A stretch of 64,000 nucleotides of DNA, taken from positions 62,001 through 126,000 of the forward strand of contig NZ_JABWEB010000001.1 of NCBI RefSeq assembly GCF_013369485.1, in the 5' to 3' direction. Under the pieces are notes generated by a model. That model was not told where the DNA came from. It ran no database searches and was given only the letters and a program-made list of their open reading frames with translations. This stretch comes from Massilia sp. BJB1822 (GTDB taxonomy: Bacteria; Pseudomonadota; Gammaproteobacteria; Burkholderiales; Burkholderiaceae_D). Positions within the stretch are counted from its first letter, which is position 1; each line of letters begins with the position of its first letter. Below are positions 46,371-55,889 of the stretch, in pieces. The translations under genes and the position numbers were made by a program.

Positions 46371-47210
46371 TTAATCGCGCTTGCCAGAAAAATAACGGGC
46401 GGGAGAGTCGCCGAAGCTGCGGCGGAACATGGCGATGAAGCTGCTTGGACTGGCATAACCGAGCGCATCGGCCACGCTGGCCACCGGCTCGCCCTGGGCC
46501 AGGCGCTCCAGCGCGCACAGCAACTGGGCTTGCTGGCGCCATTGGGCGAAGCTGCAGCCGGTCTCGGCCAGGAACAGGCGGCTCAGGCTGCGCGCCGACA
46601 AGCCGCCCCAGGCCGCCCACTGCGCCAGGGTGCGGCCCGCGCCCGGCTCGGCCAGGATGGCGGCTGCTATGCGCTGCAGGCGGCGGTCGCTGGGCAGGGG
46701 CAGATGCAGGCGTTCGCGCGGCGCCAGGGCCACCTCGTCCAGCAGCACGGCCAGCAAACGTTCCTGGTGGGCATCCAGCGCCGACTGGCCGCTCCAGTCC
46801 GCCGCGCGCTGCACCAGGGCGCGCAGCAAAACACTATTGCCCAGGACACAGGGCTGGGCGGGCAGCACGGCACTGGCGCCGGGCGCCACCAGCACCGCCC
46901 AGCCGCTCATGGCACCGCTGATGCTGATCTGATGCGCCTCGCCGGGCGGAATCCAGCCGGCCCGGTGCGGCGGCAGCAGCCAGGAACCGTGGCGCGTGCG
47001 CACATGGATCAGCCCGCTTTCCACACAAAACAGCTGGCCGCGCAGGTGGCGGTGCCAATCGTATTCGCGGGTGCCGAGACCGAACTCGGGGTTGCGTTCG
47101 TCGGCCGCCCACAGTGCGATCAGGGCCGGGCCGTCGGCGCGCTCGGCCGGGTCGCATGCCGGATCGGCGGGCACGGTGCTGGCAGGCGGCGGGGACTGAT
47201 CAGGCAGCAT
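46371..47210 (-). CDS. AraC-family transcriptional regulator
   Basis: A 279-residue regulator with an N-terminal cupin-like sensor (about 30-130; YDWHRHLRGQLFCVESG, LLPPHRAGWIPPGEAHQI) and a C-terminal double helix-turn-helix (about 185-279; TLAQWAAWGGLSARSLSRLF and PVASVADALGYASPSSFIAMFRRSFG). The arrangement is that of cytosolic RhaR/NimR-like regulators that control a divergent exporter gene. It is divergent from the DHA2 transporter at 47322, separated by 111 bases containing a repeated GTCTAA motif, so it is likely the regulator of that gene. The effector is unknown. Confidence 0.9.
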   Translation of the reverse strand: MLPDQSPPPASTVPADPACDPAERADGPALIALWAADERNPEFGLGTREYDWHRHLRGQLFCVESGLIHVRTRHGSWLLPPHRAGWIPPGEAHQISISGAMSGWAVLVAPGASAVLPAQPCVLGNSVLLRALVQRAADWSGQSALDAHQERLLAVLLDEVALAPRERLHLPLPSDRRLQRIAAAILAEPGAGRTLAQWAAWGGLSARSLSRLFLAETGCSFAQWRQQAQLLCALERLAQGEPVASVADALGYASPSSFIAMFRRSFGDSPARYFSGKRD

Positions 47211-47321
47211 GGCTGGATTTCGCTATTTTTAGTCTAAACAACGATATCACTGCAGAGCGGGCTTGTCTAACACTAGAGACAGGGCGGCCAGCCGGCCGCC
47301 GCCATGACCAAGGAGACCCGT
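47211..47321. promoter_or_regulatory. Divergent AraC/MFS control region
   Basis: A 111-base divergent intergenic region. The hexamer GTCTAA occurs twice in the same direction, at 47232-47237 and 47265-47270, 33 bases or about three helical turns apart, as expected for paired AraC half-sites. AAGGAG at 47310-47315 is 6 bases before the ATG at 47322 and decides that start over the ATG at 47304. Confidence 0.45.
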
Positions 47322-48737
47322 ATGCCCACCCCCATCGCCCTGCCGCCCGCGCTCTTGCGCCCCCACCTGCCGCCCTGGGTGGCGGTCGCCATCGCCTGCC
47401 TCTCCTCCTTCATGGTGGTGATGGACGGCGCCATCGTCAACGTCGCCCTGCCCAGCATGCAGGCCGAGCTGGGCCTGTCGGCCAGCCAACTGCCCTGGGT
47501 GGTCGACGCCTATCTATTAATATTAGGCGGTTGTATGTTGCTGGCCGCGCGCGCCGGCGACCTGTTCGGCCGGCGCCGCGTGCTGCAAGCCGGCCTGGCC
47601 GTGTTCACCCTGGCCAGCCTGGCCGGTGGACTGGCCGCCAGTCCCGCCCTGCTGCTTGGCGCGCGCGCCGTGCAAGGCCTGGGCGCCTCGGCCCTGGCCA
47701 CCTCGACCCTGGCCGTCATCGTCGCCGTCTACCCGCATGGCGCGGCGCGCGGCCGCGCGATTTCCTGCTGGGCCGCCTCCAGCGCCATCGCCTCGGCTTG
47801 CGGCGTGCTGATCGGCGCCGTGCTGACCGCCCAGGCCGGATGGCGCTGGGTCATGTTCGTCAATGTGCCGCCCGGCCTGCTCTTGATGGCGGCCGTCTCG
47901 CTCAGCCTGCAAGGCGGCGGCACGGCGGCGCCGGACCAGCCACGCGGGCGCCCGCCCCTGGACCTGGCCGGCGCGGCCAGCGTCACGCTAGGCATGGGCG
48001 CGCTGATCTATGGCCTGTCCCAGGGCGCCGCGCGGGGCTGGAACAGCGTGCAGGTGTTGCTGGCCCTGGGCGCCGCCGTGCTGCTGCTGGCCGCCTTCAT
48101 CCAGTGCGAACGGCGCGTGGCCCAGCCCCTGCTGCCCCTGTCCATTTTCCGCCTGCACAATGTCCGCATGGGCAATATTGTCGTATTGGGCTTGGGCGCC
48201 TCGCTGACGGCCGCCAGCTACCTGACCTCCCTGGTCCTGCAGCAAGTGGCCGGCTACGGCGTGCTCGACACCGGCCTCGCCCTGCTGCCCATGAGTTTGG
48301 CGCTCGCCGTCGCCGCCATCGTCTCGCGGCCACTGATGGATGGCGGCCTGCGCCGCCTGCCCTTCTATGGCGGCCTGTGCAGCGCCGCCGGCCTGCAATG
48401 GCTGAGCCATATGCCGGCCCAGCCCGTGTTCGCCAACGACGTGCTCGGCCCCACCCTGCTGACCGGCCTCGGCCTGGGCCTGATGCTGATGACGGCCACC
48501 CACACCGCGCTGGCCGGCGTGCCCGGCCGCGAAGCCGGCCTGGCCTCCGGCCTGTTCAACACCGCGCGCCAGCTCGGCGCCGCGCTCGGCATCGCCCTGC
48601 TCAGCACCCTGGTCCACGCCATCGCCGCCCAGCAGAGCACGCTGGCCGGCTACCACGCCGCCTTCAGCGCCACCGCCGTGCTCAGTCTCGCCGCCGCCCT
48701 CGCCTCCCTGACGCTGCGCCCAACCGCCCCCGCTTGA
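47322..48737 (+). CDS. MFS drug exporter, DHA2 (EmrB/QacA-like) family
   Basis: A 471-residue proton-driven exporter with about 14 predicted membrane helices. Motifs of the family are LSSFMVVMDGAIVNVALPSM in helix 1 (with the D residue typical of DHA2), QLPWVVDAYLL, the loop 2-3 motif AGDLFGRRRVLQAG, and motif C-like GASALATSTLAVIVAVYP in helix 5. The start at 47322 is set by AAGGAG 6 bases upstream; 47304 would lack one. It probably exports hydrophobic toxicants under control of the divergent AraC protein. The C-terminus runs into a convergent-junction hairpin repeat. Confidence 0.92.
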   Translation: MPTPIALPPALLRPHLPPWVAVAIACLSSFMVVMDGAIVNVALPSMQAELGLSASQLPWVVDAYLLILGGCMLLAARAGDLFGRRRVLQAGLAVFTLASLAGGLAASPALLLGARAVQGLGASALATSTLAVIVAVYPHGAARGRAISCWAASSAIASACGVLIGAVLTAQAGWRWVMFVNVPPGLLLMAAVSLSLQGGGTAAPDQPRGRPPLDLAGAASVTLGMGALIYGLSQGAARGWNSVQVLLALGAAVLLLAAFIQCERRVAQPLLPLSIFRLHNVRMGNIVVLGLGASLTAASYLTSLVLQQVAGYGVLDTGLALLPMSLALAVAAIVSRPLMDGGLRRLPFYGGLCSAAGLQWLSHMPAQPVFANDVLGPTLLTGLGLGLMLMTATHTALAGVPGREAGLASGLFNTARQLGAALGIALLSTLVHAIAAQQSTLAGYHAAFSATAVLSLAAALASLTLRPTAPA

Positions 48738-48749
48738 TGTAGCGCAAAC

Positions 48750-48850
48750 AATGTCCACCCTGGTGTCAGGCACCAAGGTCGGACATTTCTTGATTAATCT
48801 CAAAGAATGTCCGGTTCTGGTGCCTGGCACCAGGGTGGGACATTGTTTGA
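48750..48850. repeat. Paired hairpin repeat (GTGTCAGGCACC family) at a convergent junction
   Basis: Two units, 48752-48785 and 48808-48842, each run from TGTCC to GGACA around a GGTGTCAGGCACC or GGTGCCTGGCACC centre, flanked by CAAACAATG and CATTGTTTG. Layout and core match 36291-36390. It lies between two convergent MFS genes and is suited to stop transcription from both sides. Confidence 0.75.
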
Positions 48851-48871
48851 TTTGGCGCAAAGCGGGCTGGC

Positions 48872-50080
48872 TTAGGTGGGCATCTTTTTGGTGCAGAGCC
48901 AGGCGGCGACCAGGGCGGAGAGCAGGACCAGCACGGCGCCGCACAGGTAGACAGCATTCACGCCGGCCGCAGTGGCGATGGCGCCGGCGGCCGGGCCGGT
49001 CAGGCCGAGCGAAATGTCGAGGAAGGCGACGAAGGCGCCCATGGCAGCGCCGCGGCTTTGCGGCGGGGCGCGGCGTACCGCTTCGACACCGAAGCCGGGG
49101 AAGGTGAGGGAGTAGCCGAAGCCGGTCAGGGCGGCGCCGACATAGGCCGCCAGGCTATGCTCGGCGCCCCAGATCAGCAGCTGGCCCAGCGCTTCGATCA
49201 GCACGCACACCAAGGCTACGCGCGCACCGCCGATCTTGTCGGGCAGGTGGCCGAACAGCAGGCGGGCGCCGATGAAGGCCAGGCCGAAAGCGGTGAAGGC
49301 CAGCGCGGCATTGTCCCAGTGGCGGGCGGCAAACAGCAGGGCGATGAAGGCGGTGATGACGCCGAAGCCGGTGCTGCACAGGGCCAGGCCCAGGCCCGGC
49401 ACCCAGACGCTGCCCAGCACTTTGTAAAACGGCAGGCGGCGCGCGGCGGCAGGAGCGATGCCGCGTACCGGCAGCACGATGAACAATGCCAGCAGCGGCA
49501 CCAGGGCGGTGGCGCTGGCGACGCCGGCAAAGCCGTAGGCGCTGTACAGCGCCATGCCGGCCGGCGCGCCGAGCGCGTAAGCGCCATACATGGCGATGCC
49601 GACCCAGGCCATGACCTTGCCCGCGTTCTGCGGTCCGACCAGGCCCACGCCCCAGCTCAAGGCGCCCGTCACCACCAGGCTTTCGCCGCAGCCCAGCAGC
49701 AGGCGTCCCAGCAACAGCACGGCCAGCGCCGTCGAGGGCTGTTCGGTGAAGGCCAGCGAGCAGAGATAGGCGACGCCCGAAGCGGCGGCCACCAGCAGGC
49801 CGGTGAGGACGGCGCGCCGCGCGCCGCGCGTGTCGGCCAGGCCGCCGGCCCAGGCGCGCGACAGCAAGGCAAAGGCGAACTGGCTGCCGACCGTCAGGCC
49901 GACCACCAGGGTGTTCATGCCCAGGGTGTTTTGCAGATGCAGGGGCAGCACCGGCAGCGGCAAGCCTATCGTCAGAAAGCCGACAAAGACGGCCAGCACG
50001 ATGGGCAGCAGTTTCAGCACGATGGATGCCTGTCCCTGCGCGGCGGGCCGCGCTTGGGCATGGATGGGTGAATGCGACAT
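48872..50080 (-). CDS. MFS transporter, YhhS/YfcJ-like
   Basis: A 402-residue 12-helix MFS protein. It aligns by eye over its length with the E. coli YhhS group: FLTIGLPLPVLPLHLQ in helix 1, SRAWAGGLADTRGARRAVL in loop 2-3, RLLLGCGESLVVTGALSWGVG in helix 4, WVGIAMYGAYALGAPAGMALY in helix 5, and GFGYSLTFPGFGVEAVRRAP near helix 11. YhhS-type proteins have been linked to export of small molecules such as glyphosate or sugars; the substrate here is unknown. AGGAAG precedes the ATG. It lies 21 bases downstream of the RND pump operon's last gene when read on the minus strand, so it may be its fourth gene. Confidence 0.88.
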   Translation of the reverse strand: MSHSPIHAQARPAAQGQASIVLKLLPIVLAVFVGFLTIGLPLPVLPLHLQNTLGMNTLVVGLTVGSQFAFALLSRAWAGGLADTRGARRAVLTGLLVAAASGVAYLCSLAFTEQPSTALAVLLLGRLLLGCGESLVVTGALSWGVGLVGPQNAGKVMAWVGIAMYGAYALGAPAGMALYSAYGFAGVASATALVPLLALFIVLPVRGIAPAAARRLPFYKVLGSVWVPGLGLALCSTGFGVITAFIALLFAARHWDNAALAFTAFGLAFIGARLLFGHLPDKIGGARVALVCVLIEALGQLLIWGAEHSLAAYVGAALTGFGYSLTFPGFGVEAVRRAPPQSRGAAMGAFVAFLDISLGLTGPAAGAIATAAGVNAVYLCGAVLVLLSALVAAWLCTKKMPT

Positions 50081-50101
50081 AACTTCCTTTCTAATCAGTG
50101 A

Positions 50102-51523
50102 TCAATGGCCCTGGTCGAAACCACCGGCGACAGCGACATAGCTGCGCGAAGTGGCCAGGGCGAGGTCGCGGCTGGCGGAGAGCAGCTGCTCTTGCGCGGC
50201 CAGCGCGGTGCGTTCCGCTTCCAGCACGCCAAGCAGGCTTTCCGTGCCTTCGCGGTAGCGGATGCGCGCCAGACGCGCGCTTTCGGCCGACAGTTCCTGC
50301 GCGCCTTGCAGCTGGCGCGCGCGCTGGCGCAATTGCGTCCAGTTGGCGATGGCGGTATCGCTTTCCTCCAGCGCGATAGCGACGGCCTTGTCGAAACCGG
50401 CCGCCGCCGCCGTGACGTCGGCCGCCGCGGCGCGCTGGCTGGCGGCGAGCGCGCCGCCGTCGAACAGCGGCCATGACAGCGCGCCGCCGGCACGCCAGCG
50501 CGAGGCTTCGCCGCCCAGCCATTCGCCGGCCACGCCGCTGCCGCCCAGCAGGGCCGCCAGGCTGATGCGCGGGAAGCGGTTGGCCTTGGCCACGCCAACG
50601 CGCGCCGTGGCCGCCGCCAATGCCCTTTCGGCGGCGCGCACGTCGGGACGGCGTCCCAGCAGCGCGGCCGGCGCATCGAGCAGCAGACTGTCCGGCAGGC
50701 GCCAGGCCTGGGGCTGGTCGAGGGCCGCCAGCGGCGCCGCGTCCAGGCTTAAACCGCTCAAGGTGGCGAGACGGTTGCGCGCGGCGCGGGTCTGGGCGCG
50801 GTAGAGCGGCAGGCGGGCCGCCAGCAGGCTCAGTTGCGCTTCATAGCGCAACTGCTCGGCGCGCGCGGCGCGGCCGGCGGCGACGCGTTCGCGTATCAGG
50901 CCGAAGGTCTGCTGCTCATTGTCGATCTGGGCCTGAAGGCATAGTTCCAGCATCTGCGCGCCGCGCAGCTCCAGATAACTTTCCACCACCTGGGCCAGGA
51001 TCAGGCGCCGCATATCCTCGCGCCAGGCTTCGCGCTCTTCCTGCGAAGCCTGCGCCGCTTCCACGCCGCGCCGCACGCGGCCAAACAAGTCCAGTTCCCA
51101 GCCAAGGACCAGCGAGGCCTGCACGGGATTGGCGATGCGCGCCACGCCGTCCGGACTTTCGCCCGCGTTCAGGCGCGCATGGCTGGCCGCGCCTTCCAGA
51201 TTGGCGCCGGGCCAGCGCGCGGCCCGCGCCACATTGGCCTGCTCGGATGCTGCCTGCACCCGCGCCAGCGCAATGCGCAAGTCGTAATTGCCTTGCCAGG
51301 CCTGCTGCACCAGCGTCTCCAGCCGGACATCGCCGAACTCGCGCCACCACAGGGCTTGCGGCAAGCCTTCGCGCAAGCCTTGGTCGGTTGCTGCCACGGC
51401 CGAGGGCAGGCGCTCGGGCAATGCCGCTGCCTCCGGCTTGCGGTAATCCGGCCCCACGGCGCAAGCGGTCAGCCCCGCCGCCGCGCAAGCGGCCGCGCTC
51501 GCGCGCCATAACCATTTCTTCAT
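50102..51523 (-). CDS. RND efflux outer-membrane lipoprotein (NodT/OprM family)
   Basis: A 473-residue outer-membrane channel of the TolC-like NodT family. A lipoprotein signal ends at LTACAVGPDYRKP, giving Cys21 as the lipidated residue. The two repeated halves carry the usual helices: WWREFGDVRLETLVQQAWQGNYDLRIALARV in the first and LLGRRPDVRAAERALAAATARVGVAKANRFPRISL in the second. It completes the tripartite pump with the two upstream genes. The start overlaps the permease stop as ATGA. Confidence 0.94.
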   Translation of the reverse strand: MKKWLWRASAAACAAAGLTACAVGPDYRKPEAAALPERLPSAVAATDQGLREGLPQALWWREFGDVRLETLVQQAWQGNYDLRIALARVQAASEQANVARAARWPGANLEGAASHARLNAGESPDGVARIANPVQASLVLGWELDLFGRVRRGVEAAQASQEEREAWREDMRRLILAQVVESYLELRGAQMLELCLQAQIDNEQQTFGLIRERVAAGRAARAEQLRYEAQLSLLAARLPLYRAQTRAARNRLATLSGLSLDAAPLAALDQPQAWRLPDSLLLDAPAALLGRRPDVRAAERALAAATARVGVAKANRFPRISLAALLGGSGVAGEWLGGEASRWRAGGALSWPLFDGGALAASQRAAAADVTAAAAGFDKAVAIALEESDTAIANWTQLRQRARQLQGAQELSAESARLARIRYREGTESLLGVLEAERTALAAQEQLLSASRDLALATSRSYVAVAGGFDQGH

Positions 51524-54500
51524 GCTTGTTCTCCCATCATCTGCGGCACCGCGTTCCGCTCGCGCCGGCGGCGCGCCAGCAAGGTAAAGAAGAGCGGCGT
51601 GAATGCCAGTCCGAAAACGGTCACGCCGATCATCCCGGCAAAGACCGCCGTGCCCATGGACTGGCGCATCTCGGCGCCCGGTCCGCTGGAAAACACCAGC
51701 GGCAAGACGCCCATCAGGAAGGCCAGGGACGTCATCAGGATCGGCCGCAGACGGGTGCGCGCTGCCATGACCGCCGCCTGCGCCGCGCTGGCGCCGTCGG
51801 CATGGGCCTGGCGCGCGAATTCCACGATCAGGATGGCGTTCTTGGCCGCGAGGCCGATCAGCACCACGATGCCGATCTGGGTCAGCACATTGTTGTCCAG
51901 ACCGCGCCAGGACACGCCCAGCAGCGCCGCCAGCACGCACATCGGCACGATCAGCACCACCGACAGCGGCAGCAGCCAGCTTTCGAACAGGGCCGCCAGC
52001 AGCAGGTAGACGAAGACCACCGCCAAGGCCAGCGCCACCAGGGTGGAACCGCCCGCTTCCTTCTCCTGCAAGGCCAGCTCGGTCCATTCGTAATCGAAGC
52101 CGGCCGGCAGGCGCGCCCGCATCAGCTCCTCCATCGCGGCAATCGTCTGGCCCGAGGAGAAGCCCGGCTTGGTCGCGCCCTGGATTTCCGCCACCGGATG
52201 CAGGTTGTAGCGCGGCACGCGGAACGGCGCCGTGCTTTCGCTGAAGCTGGCCACACTGCCCAGCGGCACCATGGCGCCGTTCGAGGCTCGCGTCTTGAGC
52301 GCCGCCAGGTCTTGCGGCGTGCGGCGGTAAGGCGCATCGGCCTGCGCCGTCACGCGCCACACGCGGCCCATCAGATTCATATCGTTGACGAAGACCGAAC
52401 CCAGATAGCTCTGCATAGTTTCGTTGATGCGGTCCATGGTCAGGCCCAGCATCTCGGCGCGGGTGCGGTCCACATCGACCTTCAGCTGCGGCGTCAGCGC
52501 GTTATACGGCGTGAAAGCGTTCGCCACCGAGGGCAGCTTGGACGCGGCCCCCACCATCTCGCGCGCCACGGCCTGCAAGGCTTGCGGTCCCTGGCCGTTG
52601 ACGTCGCGGATCAGCAGCTTGAAGCCGCCGCCGGTGCCGATGCCCGGCACGGCCGGTGGCGGAATCACCTGCACGCGCGCGCTGCTGATCGGCGCCAGCG
52701 TCTTGCGCATGGCGGCCAGCATGGCGGGGCCGTCCAGATGTTCGCGGCCACGCTCGTCGAACTCCTTGAACACGGCGAAGATCACGGCCGCATTCGGCGC
52801 CGAGGTGAAGGTGGCGCCATCGGTGCCGGCAAAGGCCGAGGTGTGGGCGATGCCCGGCTGCTTGAGCAGGCGCTGCGCCGCGTCGTGCACCACCTCGGTG
52901 GTGCGCGCCAGCGTGGAGCCCGGCGGCAACTGGATCGACACGATGGCATAACCACGGTCCAGCTGCGGCACGAAACCGGTCGGCGTCGCGCCGAAGCGCC
53001 ACACCGTCAGCGCCACCAGCAGCAGGTATAGCGGCAGCATCAGCCAGCGGCGCGACAGGGTGAAACCGGTCAGGCTTTCATAGCTGGCCGAGAGGCGGCC
53101 GAAGACGCGGTCGAAGCCCGCCATCCAGCGCCCCGCCAGGCTGGCCGCATAGGCCGCGTCGCGCGGCTTGAGCAGCACGGCGGCCAGCGCCGGCGACAAG
53201 GTCAGCGACACCAGGGCCGAAATCACGGTGGACGCGGCGATCGTCACCGCGAACTGGCGGTAGAACATGCCCGAGATGCCGTTGATGAAGGCGGTCGGCA
53301 CGAACACCGCCACCAGCACCAGCGCAATGGCGATCAGGGCGAAGCCCACTTCGTTCATGCTGCGCCGCGCCGCTTCGAACGGCGAGAGGCCATGTTCGAT
53401 ATGGCGCTCCACGTTTTCCACCACCACGATGGCATCGTCCACCACAATGCCGATGGCCAGCACCAGCCCGAATAATGAGAGGGTATTGAGGGTATAGCCC
53501 ATGCCTGCCATCAGCGCGAAGGTGCCGACCAGCGAAACCGGGATGGCGAGAATCGGGATCAGCGCCGCGCGCCAGGAGCCAAGGAAGAGCAGCACCGCCA
53601 GGCAGACCAGCAGCACGGCTTCGAAAATGGTGTCGCGCACCTTCTCGATGGAGGCGCGGATGAATTTGGTCGGGTTGTAGTAAGCGTGGTAACTGAAGTC
53701 TTCCGGGAACTTCTGCTTGAGCTGTTCCAGCTGGGCGATCACGCGGTCGGCCGTGGCCAGCGCGTTGGAGCCGGGCTTCTGGCTGACGCCAATGGCGACC
53801 GCAGTCTGGTCGTCGACAAAGCCGTTCTCGGTATAGTCGAGCGCTCCGGCCTCGACCCGCGCCACATCGCGCAAGCGCACCACGCCGCCGCCATTGGCGC
53901 TGGGCGCGATGACGATGGACTGGAATTCCTCCACGCTGCGCAGGCGGCCCTGGGTCTGCACCTGCATCTGGTAAGCGCCTTCGCCGGTGCCGGGCGGCTG
54001 GTTCAGCACGCCCGCCGCCACCTGCACATTGGCGCGGCGGATGGCAGCCACCACTTCCGGCGCGGTCATGCCGACCGCCGCCACCTTGGCGGGGTCGAGC
54101 CAGACGCGCATCGAGAAATCGCGCGCGCCGCGGGTGTACAGATCGCCGATGCCGTCCAGCCGCGCCAGCGTGTCCTTCACGTTCGCGCTCACATAGTTGG
54201 AGATGAACTGCTGGTCATGCGTGCCCTTGGGCGAGACGAAGTACACCACCATCATCAGATCGGGCGAGGATTTTTTCACCGCCACGCCAAGGCGCCGGAC
54301 CTCCTCCGGCAGATGCGGCTCGGCGATCGCCACCCGGTTCTGCACCAGGGACTGGGCCTCGTCCACATTGGTGCCGGGACGGAAAACGGCGCTGATGGTC
54401 AGCTTGCCGTCGCCCACCGACTGCGAGGACAGATACAGCATGCCATCCACCCCGTTCAATTCCTGCTCGATGGGGGCGGCCACGGTATCGGCGATTTCCT

Positions 54501-54669
54501 GCGCCGAAGCGCCCGGATAAGTCGCCTTGATGGTGACGGTGGGCGGCACGATTTCGGGAAACTCCGAAATCGGCAGCTTGAAGGCGGCCACCGCACCGAT
54601 CAGCGTCAAGAGAATCGACAGCACCGCCGCGAACACGGGGCGCTGGATAAAGAAATGGGAGAAGCGCAT
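51520..54669 (-). CDS. RND multidrug efflux permease (HAE1, AcrB/MexB-like)
   Basis: A 1049-residue proton-driven exporter with 12 membrane helices and two large periplasmic loops. It begins with MRFSHFFIQRPVFAAVLSIL. Proton-relay aspartates are in helix 4 (LAIGIVVDDAIVVVENVER), and the HAE1 signature GFALIAIALVLVAVFVPTAF follows. The second half holds GLAAKNAILIVEFARQ. The length equals AcrB's. It pumps hydrophobic drugs, dyes or detergents; the exact range cannot be read from sequence. It lies 4 bases after the adaptor gene, within one operon whose promoter carries the palindromes at 55890-55935. Confidence 0.96.
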   Translation of the reverse strand: MRFSHFFIQRPVFAAVLSILLTLIGAVAAFKLPISEFPEIVPPTVTIKATYPGASAQEIADTVAAPIEQELNGVDGMLYLSSQSVGDGKLTISAVFRPGTNVDEAQSLVQNRVAIAEPHLPEEVRRLGVAVKKSSPDLMMVVYFVSPKGTHDQQFISNYVSANVKDTLARLDGIGDLYTRGARDFSMRVWLDPAKVAAVGMTAPEVVAAIRRANVQVAAGVLNQPPGTGEGAYQMQVQTQGRLRSVEEFQSIVIAPSANGGGVVRLRDVARVEAGALDYTENGFVDDQTAVAIGVSQKPGSNALATADRVIAQLEQLKQKFPEDFSYHAYYNPTKFIRASIEKVRDTIFEAVLLVCLAVLLFLGSWRAALIPILAIPVSLVGTFALMAGMGYTLNTLSLFGLVLAIGIVVDDAIVVVENVERHIEHGLSPFEAARRSMNEVGFALIAIALVLVAVFVPTAFINGISGMFYRQFAVTIAASTVISALVSLTLSPALAAVLLKPRDAAYAASLAGRWMAGFDRVFGRLSASYESLTGFTLSRRWLMLPLYLLLVALTVWRFGATPTGFVPQLDRGYAIVSIQLPPGSTLARTTEVVHDAAQRLLKQPGIAHTSAFAGTDGATFTSAPNAAVIFAVFKEFDERGREHLDGPAMLAAMRKTLAPISSARVQVIPPPAVPGIGTGGGFKLLIRDVNGQGPQALQAVAREMVGAASKLPSVANAFTPYNALTPQLKVDVDRTRAEMLGLTMDRINETMQSYLGSVFVNDMNLMGRVWRVTAQADAPYRRTPQDLAALKTRASNGAMVPLGSVASFSESTAPFRVPRYNLHPVAEIQGATKPGFSSGQTIAAMEELMRARLPAGFDYEWTELALQEKEAGGSTLVALALAVVFVYLLLAALFESWLLPLSVVLIVPMCVLAALLGVSWRGLDNNVLTQIGIVVLIGLAAKNAILIVEFARQAHADGASAAQAAVMAARTRLRPILMTSLAFLMGVLPLVFSSGPGAEMRQSMGTAVFAGMIGVTVFGLAFTPLFFTLLARRRRERNAVPQMMGEQA

Positions 54670-54673
54670 CTGG

Positions 54674-55864
54674 CTACGCTCCCTTGCCGCGCGCGGCGGG
54701 CGCGCTGACGCCGGCGCTGCCGGCCGGCGCAGGCTTGACCCCGGCCGCCGCCGGCGCCAGTTGCACCCGCTCGCCCGGCTTGACTCGCTGGGCGCCGCTG
54801 ACGATCACCTGGTCCTGCGCGCTGAGTCCCGCCAGCACCACGCGCTGCGCGCCCACCAGGCCACCCAGCTGCACGGCGCGCGGCGCCACCTTGCCCTCGG
54901 CATCGACCACCAGCACCAGCTTGCGCAACGGCTCGCTCTGGATCGCCGCGTCGGGCACGGTCAGCCTTGGCTGCGGCTCGGCCGCCGCAATGCTGACGCG
55001 CGCGAAATAGCCGGGCAGCAGCGCGTGGTCCAGATTCGGCAGGCTGGCGCGCACGCGCACCGTGCCCGATTTGCTGCTCGCCTCATTGTCGATAAAGTCG
55101 ATATCGGCGCGCAGCGGCGCGGCGGCGCCGTCGAACTGCAGCTGCACCTGCTCCGGCAGGCGTGGCTGGCGGCGCAGGCGCTGGAAATCGGCCTCGGTGA
55201 TGTCCACCGTCACGCGCACGGGGCTGAGCGAGACGATGGTGGTCAGCGGCGCGCCCTGGGCTGCGCCGCCCGCGACGTAATTGCCCACATCGGCGCGGCG
55301 ATCGGACAGCTTGCCGCTGATGGGCGCCGTGATGGTGCTGAACTCCAGCTCCAGCTCCGCATTGCGCAACTCAGCCTGCGCCATCATGACCGCCGCCTGC
55401 GCGCCCTCCGCTTCGGCGCGCGCGCGGTCCAGTTCTTCCGCGCTGCTGGCCCCCGTTTCCTGAGTGCGCGTCAGGCGCTGCAACTGGGCCGCCGCCAAGG
55501 TCTGGCGCGCCTTGGCTTGGGCCAGACCGGCCCGCGCGCGGTCGCGCGTCGCCAAAAACGGCCGCTGGTCGATGACGAACAGGGGATCGCCCTGTTTCAC
55601 CACCTGGCCATCGCGAAATTTGATGGCCGCCAGATAGCCGGCCACGCGCGAACGCACTTCCACGCGCTGCGCCGGCTCGACGCGGCCGGTGTATTCCAAG
55701 CTTTCGCCCACCAGCGCGCTGGTGGGATGGGCCACGCCCACCACAGGCAGCGGCGGCGGGCCGGACACGGCATTCCCCGACGGCACGCAAGCCGTCAGCG
55801 CGGCCGACAGCAAAGCCGCCAGCGGCAGCAGCGCGGCCGGCGCGGCAATTCTTTGTTTGGACAT
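54674..55864 (-). CDS. RND efflux periplasmic adaptor (AcrA/MexA-like)
   Basis: A 396-residue membrane fusion lipoprotein with lipobox LTACVPSG (Cys26). Order of domains: lipoyl half (YTGRVEPAQRVEVRSRVAGYL, DGQVVKQGDPLFVID), alpha-hairpin (about 95-165), second lipoyl half (STITAPISGKLSDRRADVGNYV), then beta-barrel and membrane-proximal domain. A Pro/Ala-rich tail ends the protein. It is the first gene of the pump operon; AAGGGAAA precedes the ATG. The promoter and two candidate operators lie 26-80 bases upstream. Confidence 0.94.
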   Translation of the reverse strand: MSKQRIAAPAALLPLAALLSAALTACVPSGNAVSGPPPLPVVGVAHPTSALVGESLEYTGRVEPAQRVEVRSRVAGYLAAIKFRDGQVVKQGDPLFVIDQRPFLATRDRARAGLAQAKARQTLAAAQLQRLTRTQETGASSAEELDRARAEAEGAQAAVMMAQAELRNAELELEFSTITAPISGKLSDRRADVGNYVAGGAAQGAPLTTIVSLSPVRVTVDITEADFQRLRRQPRLPEQVQLQFDGAAAPLRADIDFIDNEASSKSGTVRVRASLPNLDHALLPGYFARVSIAAAEPQPRLTVPDAAIQSEPLRKLVLVVDAEGKVAPRAVQLGGLVGAQRVVLAGLSAQDQVIVSGAQRVKPGERVQLAPAAAGVKPAPAGSAGVSAPAARGKGA

Positions 55865-55889
55865 TGGATTTCCCTTGGACGAGTAAACG

